From JANWHQ01 sp963775275 (GTDB lineage Bacteria; Pseudomonadota; Alphaproteobacteria; Caulobacterales; Caulobacteraceae): DNA of 64,000 nt. Below the pieces are notes generated by a model that had not been told where the DNA came from, ran no database searches, and saw nothing but the letters and a program-made list of their open reading frames with translations. Positions 57,061 through 64,000 of this stretch are shown here, one piece after another. The position numbers and the translations under genes were made by a program. Within the stretch, counting starts at the first letter, position 1. Every line of letters starts with the position of its first letter. The stretch is from positions 1,054,001 to 1,118,000 of the forward strand of contig CAVZII010000005.1 in assembly GCA_963775275.1 (NCBI GenBank), in the 5' to 3' direction.

Positions 57061-57282
57061 CGGCGGCTTGGGCGGACGGGCGCCCTTCGAACGCCGGGAT
57101 CGTCGGGACCGCCAGGGCTGATGGGCGAGGCCCCGAATTTGTCTTGTCTTCCCGGATCGGCCTTGGCGGAAGGCGGCGGCATTTCCCGGCTGCAATGGTG
57201 GTCACGACAGGCTCACAGATCGGCCACGCGCTCGCCATGGAGCGTCCTTATGTCGCGGTCCGGGGCGCAGTGGAGGTCCGTC

Positions 57283-57474
57283 ATGACCGGCGCGAGCTTT
57301 GAGATCGACGAGCAACGCGAGGCGGAAGGCGCGCTGGCGCTGAGATTCACTCCCGCCGAATGGCGGCGCCTGCTGGCGGATCCGGAGTTCCTGGACGAGG
57401 CGGACAACGGCTACCTGCCCCGGCGGCTGATGGGATTGCCGGTGAGGATCGTACCGGACCACCGGTTCGGCTGA
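57283..57474 (+). CDS. Small hypothetical protein
   Basis: Protein of 63 residues (EIDEQREAEGALALRFTPAEWRRLLADPEFL) with an acidic helical middle. TGGAGG stands six bases before the ATG. It has no family that I can name and lies alone between the FAH gene and the convergent EamA gene. Confidence 0.6.
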   Translation: MTGASFEIDEQREAEGALALRFTPAEWRRLLADPEFLDEADNGYLPRRLMGLPVRIVPDHRFG

Positions 57475-57572
57475 GCAGCTGCGGGCGCCGAGCGGGCCCC
57501 TCGCCCTCCCCGCCAGAGGCGGAGCGACGGCCAAGGGAGATGAACCGGCCGGCGGTTCGGCGATGGCCGTGC

Positions 57573-58643
57573 TTACGCGCGGCCGTGGCCGTGCCGGTGG
57601 TGCAGGTCGGGATAGTGGGGGTGGCTGTGACGCAGCGGCGCGTGGCGGTGGCGGTGGGCGTGGGGCTCGCCGGGCGGATCGTCGGGGCTGTGGGCGTGCT
57701 GGTGGTGGGCGTCGTGGACGTGGCGGTGCTCGTGCTCCAGCGGCTCGTGCAGATGCTCGTGCGCGTGCGCCTCGGTCAGGTGCAGCCACACCCCGATCCC
57801 CATCAGAAGGGCGGCCAGCGCGAGGGAGACGGTCGGCGGCTCTCGCAGGAGCACGAGAGCGAGGCCGGCGCCGATGAAGGGGGCGGTCGAGAAGTAGGCG
57901 CCCGTGCGCGCCGTCCCCAGATGGCGCATGGCCAGGACGAAGAGGACGAGGCTGACGCCATAGCCGAGAAGTCCGACGAGCGTCGCGGCCCCGATCGCCG
58001 GAAGGCCCGGCAGGCTTGCGCCGTGGGCCAGGGCGAGGCCGAGGTTGCCGCCGCCGGCGACGAGGCCCTTGATCGCGGCGATCTGGACCGGGTCGGCCGA
58101 GGAGAGCCGGCGCGTCAGGTTGTTGTCGATGGCCCAGGCGAGGCAGGCGCCCACGATGAAGAGCGCGCCGGGGCCCGCGCCGAGCGGGCCGCCGGTCCAG
58201 GACAGGATCGCGGCGCCCAGGAGCATGGCGGCCGCGCCGAGAAGGAGCCGGCGGTCGACGTTCTCGCGGAAGGCCAGCCAGGCGATGGCCATGGTGAGGA
58301 GGCCCTCGAGGTTCAGCAGCAGGGCCGCCGAGGCGGCCGGCGTTCCGGCGAGCCCGAGCATGAGCAGGACGGGCCCGACGGCGCCGCCGAAAAGCACGAC
58401 GAGCGCCAACCAGGGTAGGTCCGGGCCGCGCAGCGGCGCCTCGGCCGCTGGAATGCCCAGCGCCTTGCGGGCGAGGAGCGCGAGGCCGAGGCCCGCGCCC
58501 GAGCCGAGATAGAGCAGGCCCGCGAGCAGCCAGGGATCGACCCCGCCGCCCAGGATCAGCTTGGCGAGCGGCGTCGAGGCGCCGAAGAGGGCGGCCGAGG
58601 CCAGGGCCAAGGGCGCGCCCGGCCAGGCCAGGCGAAGGTTCAC
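57573..58643 (-). CDS. EamA-family transporter with His-rich tail
   Basis: Drug/metabolite transporter of 356 residues with ten helices in two EamA repeats (~1-285) and a cytoplasmic C-terminal tail of ~65 residues rich in His (HAHEHLHEPLEHEHRHVHDAHH and further). The tail suggests binding of Ni, Co or Zn, though the transport substrate is unknown. GTG start at 58643, 7 bases after the methyltransferase stop (58651-58653 as read leftward), so likely co-transcribed with it. Confidence 0.88.
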   Translation of the reverse strand: MNLRLAWPGAPLALASAALFGASTPLAKLILGGGVDPWLLAGLLYLGSGAGLGLALLARKALGIPAAEAPLRGPDLPWLALVVLFGGAVGPVLLMLGLAGTPAASAALLLNLEGLLTMAIAWLAFRENVDRRLLLGAAAMLLGAAILSWTGGPLGAGPGALFIVGACLAWAIDNNLTRRLSSADPVQIAAIKGLVAGGGNLGLALAHGASLPGLPAIGAATLVGLLGYGVSLVLFVLAMRHLGTARTGAYFSTAPFIGAGLALVLLREPPTVSLALAALLMGIGVWLHLTEAHAHEHLHEPLEHEHRHVHDAHHQHAHSPDDPPGEPHAHRHRHAPLRHSHPHYPDLHHRHGHGRA

Positions 58644-58650
58644 GGCGCGC

Positions 58651-59679
58651 TCACGCCGGCGTGGCCTCGATGACGCCGAAGCCCGAGGCGGTGGGCGTGA
58701 CCGACGTCAGGCGCCAGCCGGTCTGGTCCATGAGGGTCTGGTACTCCTCGCGGGTGCGCTCCTTGCCGCCCATGGTCATCATGGTGAGGTCGCCGCGGAT
58801 CACCGCCTGGTCGGCGCCGGACAAGGCGAGATCGTCGGGCGCGATCTGCTCGAGCAGGACCAGGGTCACGGACGTGCCGGCGGCCCGGCGGGCATTGGCG
58901 AGGATCATGCGCGCGCGCTCGTCGTCCCAGTCGTGGATGATGAACTTCATCAGGATGAGATCGAAGCCCTCGGGGACCTGCTCGAAGAAGCTCCCGCCGA
59001 TGAAGCGGGCGCGGGCCGCGACGCCGGCAGCGGCGAGGAAGCCGAGCGCGCCCGTCTCGAGATAGGCGAGATCGCAGACTGCGCCCGCAAGGCCGGCATG
59101 GGCGTTCAGCAACTCGGCCAGGACCCCGCCGTAGCCGCCGCCGAGATCGAGCACGGACGCGAAGCGCGAGAAATCATAGGCCTGGATCGCGCCCCGGGCG
59201 GCCGTGCGGCTGGATTCGGCCATGGCCTGCTGGAAGGCGTGCAGGCGCGGCGGGTCGGCGGCCAGCGCCGCAAACCCCTCCTCGCCCGAGGCCATGGTGG
59301 TGGTCACCCCGCCGGTCTTCACCACGTGCAGCAGGTCGCCGAACTGCTTCCACAGCATGTCGCCGGTGAAGAGGGCGCGGCCCCGGACCGAGCCCGGCGC
59401 GTCGGCGCGCAGGAGCTGGCCGGCCTCTGAGAGGACGAAGCGCCCCTCGCCGGCCGGGACGCAGAGGCCGAGCGTCACAAGCGCGCGCATCAGCCGATAG
59501 ACCGATGGGGCGTGGGCGCCCGAAGCCCCTGCCAGGTCCTCGGCCGTCCGCGGGCCCACGGCAAGATGGTCGGGCAGCCGCAGGCTGACGGCCGCGTTGA
59601 TCACCTGGGCGGCCCAGAAGCCGTTGATCAGGTCCGAGACATGGCGGGCGGGATCGGGCGGCGTGGCGGCGGCGGTCAT
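58651..59679 (-). CDS. O-methyltransferase, Methyltransf_2 family
   Basis: SAM-dependent methyltransferase of 342 residues. The N-terminal winged-helix dimerisation domain (~20-100; VINAAVSLRLPDHLAVGPRTAEDLAG) precedes the catalytic Rossmann fold (FASVLDLGGGYGGVLAELLNA, MKFIIHDWDDE). Members methylate carotenoids, quinones or polyketide products. No other biosynthetic genes adjoin, and the substrate is unknown. Transcribed together with the EamA transporter. Confidence 0.9.
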   Translation of the reverse strand: MTAAATPPDPARHVSDLINGFWAAQVINAAVSLRLPDHLAVGPRTAEDLAGASGAHAPSVYRLMRALVTLGLCVPAGEGRFVLSEAGQLLRADAPGSVRGRALFTGDMLWKQFGDLLHVVKTGGVTTTMASGEEGFAALAADPPRLHAFQQAMAESSRTAARGAIQAYDFSRFASVLDLGGGYGGVLAELLNAHAGLAGAVCDLAYLETGALGFLAAAGVAARARFIGGSFFEQVPEGFDLILMKFIIHDWDDERARMILANARRAAGTSVTLVLLEQIAPDDLALSGADQAVIRGDLTMMTMGGKERTREEYQTLMDQTGWRLTSVTPTASGFGVIEATPA

Positions 59680-59956
59680 GGGTGGAGGCCTCCATGGCGG
59701 GCGGCCGCCTTCCTAGCCCCAGCCAGGCCTGGAGCCTACTGGCGAAATGAGCGCGAAGGGCTGCGTCGGGACAATGGGCGCCGACCCGATCCGGCGCCCG
59801 GCGACCGCCAGTCGCTGGACAAGAGCCGCGCCAGAGGAGAACCGATGAAGAGCACATGAGGTCCCATCATGCGCTTCGCCGCCGCCGCCCAGTTCGGCCC
59901 CGCCGAGCTACACCACGTCCGGGGACACGACCCACTTTCGCCTGATGCGCTCCAGG

Positions 59957-61258
59957 TCAGCCGCCCGTTGCGGGCAGCCGCTGCAGCGCCGGCGCGCCGG
60001 AGGGCGACACGGCCGGGCGAGCGGCCCGGCCGGCCCAGGGATAGGGGAACAGCCGCTTGAGCCCGTTCACGGGGCTCTCGACGAGCTTCCAGGATCCGAC
60101 GGCGAAGGCGACGCTGAGGACCGCCGTGGCCACGAACACCGCCGGGCCGTTGGCGGTGGGAAGGCCGGCGCGCGCCAGCACCGATACGGCGGCGGCGTAG
60201 GCCAGGCTCTGGTAGAGGTAGACCCCCAGGCTGATGCGGCCCAGGTACTGCAGCCAGGGCGTATCGAGCACCCTGCCCAGCGGGCCGCCGATCCCGATCC
60301 CCGCGGAGAGCAGGAGCGCCGCGAGCGGCGCCAGCCACACATATTCCAGGACCAGGTAGTGCAGGCTCGAGGGAACGGCGAGCAGGTTCGCCGCGGCGAA
60401 AACGAGCGCGGCCGCCAGGAGCCACAGCGGCCTGGAGCCGGCGAACCACGCCGGCACGGCCCGCCGACGCTCGAGCATGGCGGCGAAGGCGCCGACGCTG
60501 AGCGCCGTCACGGAAGCGGGCAGGAGGGTATAGGCGCCGGCGGTGTCGTGCAGGCCCTGGGCGACCATGGCGGCCCGGAAGAGGGGCCCGGTCGCCGCGA
60601 TGCCGGCGATCCAGAGCGCCAGCGTGTGGCGGGGCGCCAGCAGGACCACGGCCGGCCAGAGCAGGTAGAACTGCTCTTGCACGCTCAAGGTCCAAAGATG
60701 CGCCAGCTCGAACGGCGGGCCCCAGACGCCGGTCAGGGCGTAGAGGATGCTGGACTGGAACGACAGGTGCCAGGTCAGGAAGCCCTGGAAGCCGTCGGCG
60801 TCCAGCCGCCACGTCAGGAGGAGCAGCAGATAGTAGGCGGGCGCGATCCGAAGCGCGCGCCGGGCGTAGAAGTTGCGGAGCACCGAGCCGAAGGAGGCCT
60901 GCTCGCCGTCCATGGCGTCGCGGGACCGCAAAAGGATATGGGTGATCAGGTAGCCGCTGATCAGCAGGAACAGCCGGACGCTGAGCCGCCCGAGCGGCCC
61001 GCTCCCGGACTCCAGCCAGAAGTGGTCGAACAGCACCCAGACGACCGCGAGGATCCGCAGGGAATCGATCTGGCCGCGACGCGATGAGGTCGCAGCCGCC
61101 ACGGGGCGCGGTTCAACAGGCAAGGCGGGCGCCGCCGGGCCTGCGGCGGCGTCCGCTCTACTGGGCGCGATCAATCTCAGGACTCCAGAACCAGCATCCG
61201 TCACCAACGCACAAGACGCGGTTTGGGGCCGCGCCACCGGCCGCTTTCGCGCCGACAT
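59957..61258 (-). CDS. Acyltransferase 3 family membrane protein
   Basis: OafA/YrhL-type O-acyltransferase of about 433 residues with ten helices. The start QIDSLRILAVVWVLFDHFW with its conserved His, then RLFLLISGYLITHIL, RNFYARRALRIAPAYYLL and WTLSVQEQFYLLWP are typical. It acetylates or acylates an exopolysaccharide, lipid or small molecule by family. I prefer the ATG at 61258 (GGAAGG upstream) over one at 61318. The upstream region is full of palindromes. Confidence 0.88.
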   Translation of the reverse strand: MSARKRPVARPQTASCALVTDAGSGVLRLIAPSRADAAAGPAAPALPVEPRPVAAATSSRRGQIDSLRILAVVWVLFDHFWLESGSGPLGRLSVRLFLLISGYLITHILLRSRDAMDGEQASFGSVLRNFYARRALRIAPAYYLLLLLTWRLDADGFQGFLTWHLSFQSSILYALTGVWGPPFELAHLWTLSVQEQFYLLWPAVVLLAPRHTLALWIAGIAATGPLFRAAMVAQGLHDTAGAYTLLPASVTALSVGAFAAMLERRRAVPAWFAGSRPLWLLAAALVFAAANLLAVPSSLHYLVLEYVWLAPLAALLLSAGIGIGGPLGRVLDTPWLQYLGRISLGVYLYQSLAYAAAVSVLARAGLPTANGPAVFVATAVLSVAFAVGSWKLVESPVNGLKRLFPYPWAGRAARPAVSPSGAPALQRLPATGG

Positions 61259-61385
61259 GCGCCTTCCTAGCGTCGCGTCGCGGCTTGGGGAAAGGGTCAC
61301 AGCCCTCAGGGAAGGCATTTGGCGCCCGAACGCCCGCCGATCGATCGAATGGGGATCGCCCCGCAGGCGGGGGGCCGCCTGCTTC

Positions 61386-61551
61386 CTAGTGTCCCGATTC
61401 CGAAGTTCGCCAGCGCATTTGCAAGGCGGATGCGAACTTCGGAATCGATAAGGACACTAGCAAATGTATGATTCTAGTGTGGTTTACGGATCAGAAGTTC
61501 GCAGCCGAGGGCGCCGCCATCATCATGCGAACTTCTGATCCACCACACTAG
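61386..61551. repeat. Paired palindromic element, copy 3 (inverted)
   Basis: Inverted copy of the 20775-20940 unit: hairpin B 61386-61460, linker 61461-61473, hairpin A 61474-61551. It differs from the other copies by one base in B. Its last CTAG is shared with the adjoining D-E element. Confidence 0.95.
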
Positions 61552-61668
61552 TGCATCGTAGCAGACGGATGATTCATCATCCGTCTGTGGTTCGATGCAC
61601 TAAATCAAAGACTTGTGCTGCGAGGCTCAAACGAATGGTGGACCATTCGTTTGAGTCTGCAGCACTAG
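61548..61668. repeat. Paired palindromic element, hairpins D and E (copy 2)
   Basis: Hairpin D (61548-61603) and E (61612-61668) with the same linker as at 50268-50387. Left end is CTAGTGCATCG matching CGATGCACTA. It shares CTAG 61548-61551 with the A-B element, so different families can be joined at one TA site. Confidence 0.93.
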
Positions 61669-61744
61669 CCCGCTTCTCAACCCGGCCCGGTAGGGAGGCT
61701 GAAGCTCCTCCGCGGCATCGCAGAGGCGCCGCCCGGGTCGCTGG

Positions 61745-61781
61745 TTTACAAGCGTAGTCCGTTTGGACTACAGATGTAGTC
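61745..61781 (+). promoter_or_regulatory. Tandem BlaI/MecI-type operator and promoter
   Basis: GACTACA-GA-TGTAGTC (61766-61781) is a near-perfect dyad of the BlaI/MecI type. A weaker copy, TTTACAAGCGTAGTC (61745-61759), lies 22 bases upstream, two helical turns away. TTTACA (61745-61750) could also be a -35 hexamer, with the -10 inside the second dyad. No blaI or blaR1 gene is in the window. Downstream is a decayed beta-lactamase-fold gene. Confidence 0.6.
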
Positions 61782-61797
61782 ATTCGGCGGGCGGAAA

Positions 61798-62962
61798 GTG
61801 CATTTCGCGATCCCGGTTGCGAGCGTCGAGTTCGAGGGCGAGCTGCAGGAAGGGAGCCGCGAGATCCGTGGGACCTTCACCGACCACGGTGTCACTCAGC
61901 CGCTGATCCTGGCGTATACGCCTTCGGACGCGCCGCCGCCGCCCTTCAAGGCGCCCGTGGCCGCGGCCGGCTGGAAGGTCCCGCCCGCCGACGCCATCCG
62001 CACAAGGTCCTGAAGACGGAGATCGCCGCCCGCCAGGCCATGGGCCCCATCGTGGGCGTAGTCGGGCCAGAGGGGCGCATGATCGTGTCGGAAGGCGCCG
62101 CGGACGCCGAGGACGGAAGGCCAATCGGCGCGGACACGCCGCTCTATGCGGAGTCCGTAGCCAAGGCGCTCACGGGCCTGCTGCTGGCCGACATGGCCGA
62201 GCGTGGAGAGGTGAAGCTCGACGATCCCGTGGATCTCTGTCTGCCCAAGGGCGTGAGCATGCCCGAGCGGGACGTCCGGAAGATCACCCTCGAGGACCTG
62301 GCGACCCACACCTCGGGCCTGCCTCGAGGAGAGGACGAGGTCGCCGTCGAAGAACTTGCCCACTATCCGCGCGAGCGGATGCTTCGGTTCCTGGCGAGCT
62401 ATGCGCTCACACGTGACCCTGGCTCGGCCTACCAGTATTCCGACATCGGCTCCGCGCGCCTGGGGGACGCGCTCGCGCGCCGCGCCGGCGTCGGATTCGG
62501 GAAGCTGGTCCGCAGCCGGATCATCGACCCGTTCGGGCTTTCCGCGACCACGACGATGGCAAGCCCGCAGCTCGAGGCGCGGATGCCGATGCAGGACGAC
62601 AGCGGGCTGCGTCCCCGGGACCGCGGCCCTGAGCTCGACGACGCCTGGATCCCGTCCTTCGGGCTCTATTCGACGGTGGACGACATGCTTCGGCTGGTCG
62701 AGACGCAGCTCGGCTATCGCGACGACCCGCTGGCCGCCGCGTCCGGGCGCGCCCGCGCCGTCCGCCGCCACCGATCGCGACTGTTGTCGATGCGGCGATC
62801 CAAGCACCGGCCGCCACCCTCGCCGGCGACGCAGGGCGCTATCGGCTCACGCCGCAGATGACGCTCAACATCACCTCACAGGGCGAGCGCCTGTTCGGCG
62901 ACATCGACGACAACCCGCAGACCGCTCGCCAGGAGCACCTGCGTGGCTGGCTGGGGGACTAG
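61798..62962 (+). pseudogene. Decayed beta-lactamase-fold serine hydrolase
   Basis: Three fragments in three frames. Frame one (61798-62013): FEGELQEGSREIRGTFTDHG, the end of an N-terminal accessory domain. Frame two (62040 to ~62745): catalytic domain with SxxK as SVAK in YAESVAKALTGLLLADM and YSDIG in place of the usual YxN, then DDMLRLVETQLGYRDDP. Frame three (to TAG 62960-62962): LAGDAGRYRLTPQMTLNITSQGERLFGDI, the C-terminal DUF3471-like domain. The signal peptide and final KTG-type motif are absent. It runs into tRNA-Gln. No intact enzyme is possible. Confidence 0.82.
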
Positions 62963-63021
62963 GGCTCGAACCTAGACTGACGGTACCAAAAACCGTTGTG
63001 CTACCATTACACCATCCCCCA
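62948..63021 (-). tRNA. tRNA-Gln (TTG)
   Basis: Cloverleaf of 74 bases including encoded CCA. Acceptor TGGGGGA pairs with TCCCCCA; the anticodon loop TTTTGGT gives anticodon TTG (reads CAA). T-arm is CTAGG-TTCGAGC-CCTAG. Its 3' end overlaps the remnant of the decayed serine hydrolase. Confidence 0.97.
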
Positions 63022-63304
63022 ACAGGACAGGCTTGGCGGCCCTTGGCGGGACCCGCGAAGGCGGTGGAGATAGACCAAGCCCGGGGCCATTGCAACGCGG
63101 GGGCGGCGACCTGTTCTGCGCCTCCCCAGGCCCTCCGGACTCCAGGCCTCTGTCTCTCGCTCCGAGCGTTTCTCCACGGGAATCGACGCGCCGCGGCGGT
63201 CGTCACCCACTCCCCGTCCTTCCCCCTCCCGTAGGGAGGCCCATCAGGCGGATCCGCCTCGCTTGCGGGGGCCCGCGCCCGTCTCTATAAGGCGCGGCTC
63301 GTGT

Positions 63305-63381
63305 CGGAGTATAGCTCAGTCTGGTAGAGCACCGTGTTCGGGACGCGGGGGTCGCAGGTTCAAATCCTGCTACTCCGACCA
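63305..63381 (+). tRNA. tRNA-Pro (CGG)
   Basis: Cloverleaf of 77 bases with encoded CCA. Acceptor CGGAGTA pairs with TACTCCG; the anticodon loop TTCGGGA gives anticodon CGG (reads CCG). The T-arm is GCAGG-TTCAAAT-CCTGC. The 283 bases between it and tRNA-Gln hold no recognised gene. Confidence 0.97.
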
Positions 63382-63530
63382 TCCTCCCCGCCCCTCCCGG
63401 GACGTTCCAGAGTCCACGCCGCCGCCGCCTGACCGTCGCGGGCGGATCGGGGCGCGCAGCCGCAGCCCTCTCCGCCCCGCGCGAGAGGGCCCGACGCGCG
63501 AGCGGCGGCGAGGCGGCGAGGGCCGGGCCG

Positions 63531-64000
63531 TCAGAAGTTGCGGCGGACGCTCACGTAGAAGGTCCGCGGCCAGCCGGGCTGGCCGGTGACGGCGTTGAAG
63601 GCCCCGGTGTCGTCGAACATGTTCACGTAATAGACCTTGTCGGTCATGTTCTGGACGACCAGGGCGGTCTGCCACTTGCCGTCGGGCGCATTCCAGGTGA
63701 GGCGGCCGTCGAGCAGGCCGTAGGCCGGCTGCATGGCCAGGGGGTTGTTGCCGGGGTCGTTGTAGACCTTGGTCTGCCAGGTCCAGTCGAGCCGGGGCGT
63801 CAGGGTCCCGGCCTCGCCCATGTCGATGCTGTACTGGATGCCGAGGTTGTACTTGAAGCTCGGCACATAGGCGGGCTTGTCGCCCTTGACCGGCGCGCCG
63901 GGCACGCCCGCGGCGTTGCCGAGGTCCAGGATGTCGTAGTTCAGGTAGCCGAAGGAGCCGTTGAGCAGCAGGCCCGGGACCGGCTCGGCGTCCATCTCGC
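63531..64000 (-). CDS. TonB-dependent receptor, C-terminal part (partial)
   Basis: C-terminal end of an outer-membrane transporter; the frame is open to the right edge. About 156 residues are visible with alternating beta-strands (LLLNGSFGYLNYDI, TLTPRLDWTWQTKVYND) and the TonB-receptor-like ending NMTDKVYYVNMF, PRTFYVSVRRNF, with a terminal Phe. Members import siderophores, vitamin B12 or carbohydrates. The substrate cannot be told from this part. Confidence 0.88.
   Translation of the reverse strand, partial: EMDAEPVPGLLLNGSFGYLNYDILDLGNAAGVPGAPVKGDKPAYVPSFKYNLGIQYSIDMGEAGTLTPRLDWTWQTKVYNDPGNNPLAMQPAYGLLDGRLTWNAPDGKWQTALVVQNMTDKVYYVNMFDDTGAFNAVTGQPGWPRTFYVSVRRNF

Noticed and set aside
57563..57877. 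Rightward Gly/Arg-rich frame opposite the His-rich tail
   Set aside because: It is antisense to the repetitive His codons of the EamA gene and has no coding character.
59869..60060. Short rightward gene beginning RFAAAAQFGPAELHH
   Set aside because: It overlaps the end of the acyltransferase on the other strand, has no ribosome site and looks like a chance frame.
58651..61258. Biosynthetic gene cluster around the O-methyltransferase and acyltransferase
   Set aside because: No core synthase, regulator or transporter set beyond a single EamA gene is present.

Overview
This 64 kb window is a high-GC alphaproteobacterial chromosome segment, most likely from Caulobacteraceae (Phenylobacterium/Caulobacter relatives). 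The assignment rests on rcdA (regulator of CtrA degradation, DUF1465) beside DUF1192 and rpmE, a perfect TTAA-N7-TTAA CtrA box, an eipA/DUF1134 gene, a 295-residue RpoH, the addB-addA-trxA order, and a TonB-dependent receptor at the right edge. Nearly all of it is ordinary housekeeping or accessory chromosome; no prophage, CRISPR array or complete insertion sequence was seen. Genus is inference.

Layout. 1-8.3 kb: end of pntB, an aldo/keto reductase, an alpha/beta hydrolase and a NatAB-type ABC exporter in one rightward run, then leftward small enzymes, an AraC/GyrI regulator, a membrane protein and a family 2 glycosyltransferase. 8.4-13.4 kb: rimM, an ATP-dependent DNA ligase, a membrane CadC-like regulator and an ArsR-like regulator. 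13.4-20.8 kb: an ABC exporter, a membrane protein, ubiA, a lipoprotein, an ETF-beta-type methyltransferase, a VOC protein and a gamma-glutamyltransferase. 20.8-21.1 kb: a tandem block of CTAG-ended palindromes. 21.1-27 kb: quinone oxidoreductase, DUF1192, rcdA, rpmE, ABC exporter and two paralogous small membrane proteins, one frameshifted. 27-39.3 kb: hybrid histidine kinase, Lrp and DUF2061 genes, an LhgO-like oxidoreductase, eipA, purA, a degenerate receiver protein, rpoH, ahcY behind a SahR-like operator, pdxY and a serine hydrolase. 39.3-49.5 kb: a leftward operon acyltransferase-tsaE-amgK-murU-addB-addA-trxA. 49.6-54.6 kb: small redox proteins, YceI with cytochrome b561, and a CHASE3 hybrid kinase. 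54.8-57 kb: a three-gene aromatic-degradation-like operon. 57.5-61.3 kb: EamA transporter with a His-rich tail, O-methyltransferase, acyltransferase 3. 61.4-64 kb: more palindromes, a tandem BlaI-type operator before a decayed serine hydrolase, tRNA-Gln, tRNA-Pro and the end of a TonB receptor.

Two themes stand out. First, a family of paired palindromes, each bounded by TA (read as CTAG), recurs in the window. In two convergent intergenic regions the bounding TAG is the stop codon of the gene on each side, which fits a MITE that inserts at TA and begins with G. Second, several conserved genes (tsaE, amgK, murU, a membrane paralog, a DUF2061 gene, a small thioredoxin-like gene) are each interrupted by single-base shifts. 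Because tsaE and its neighbours are normally intact, sequence error is a serious alternative to real decay. The serine hydrolase at 61.8-63.0 kb is different: it is broken over three frames, lacks its N-terminus and looks genuinely decayed.
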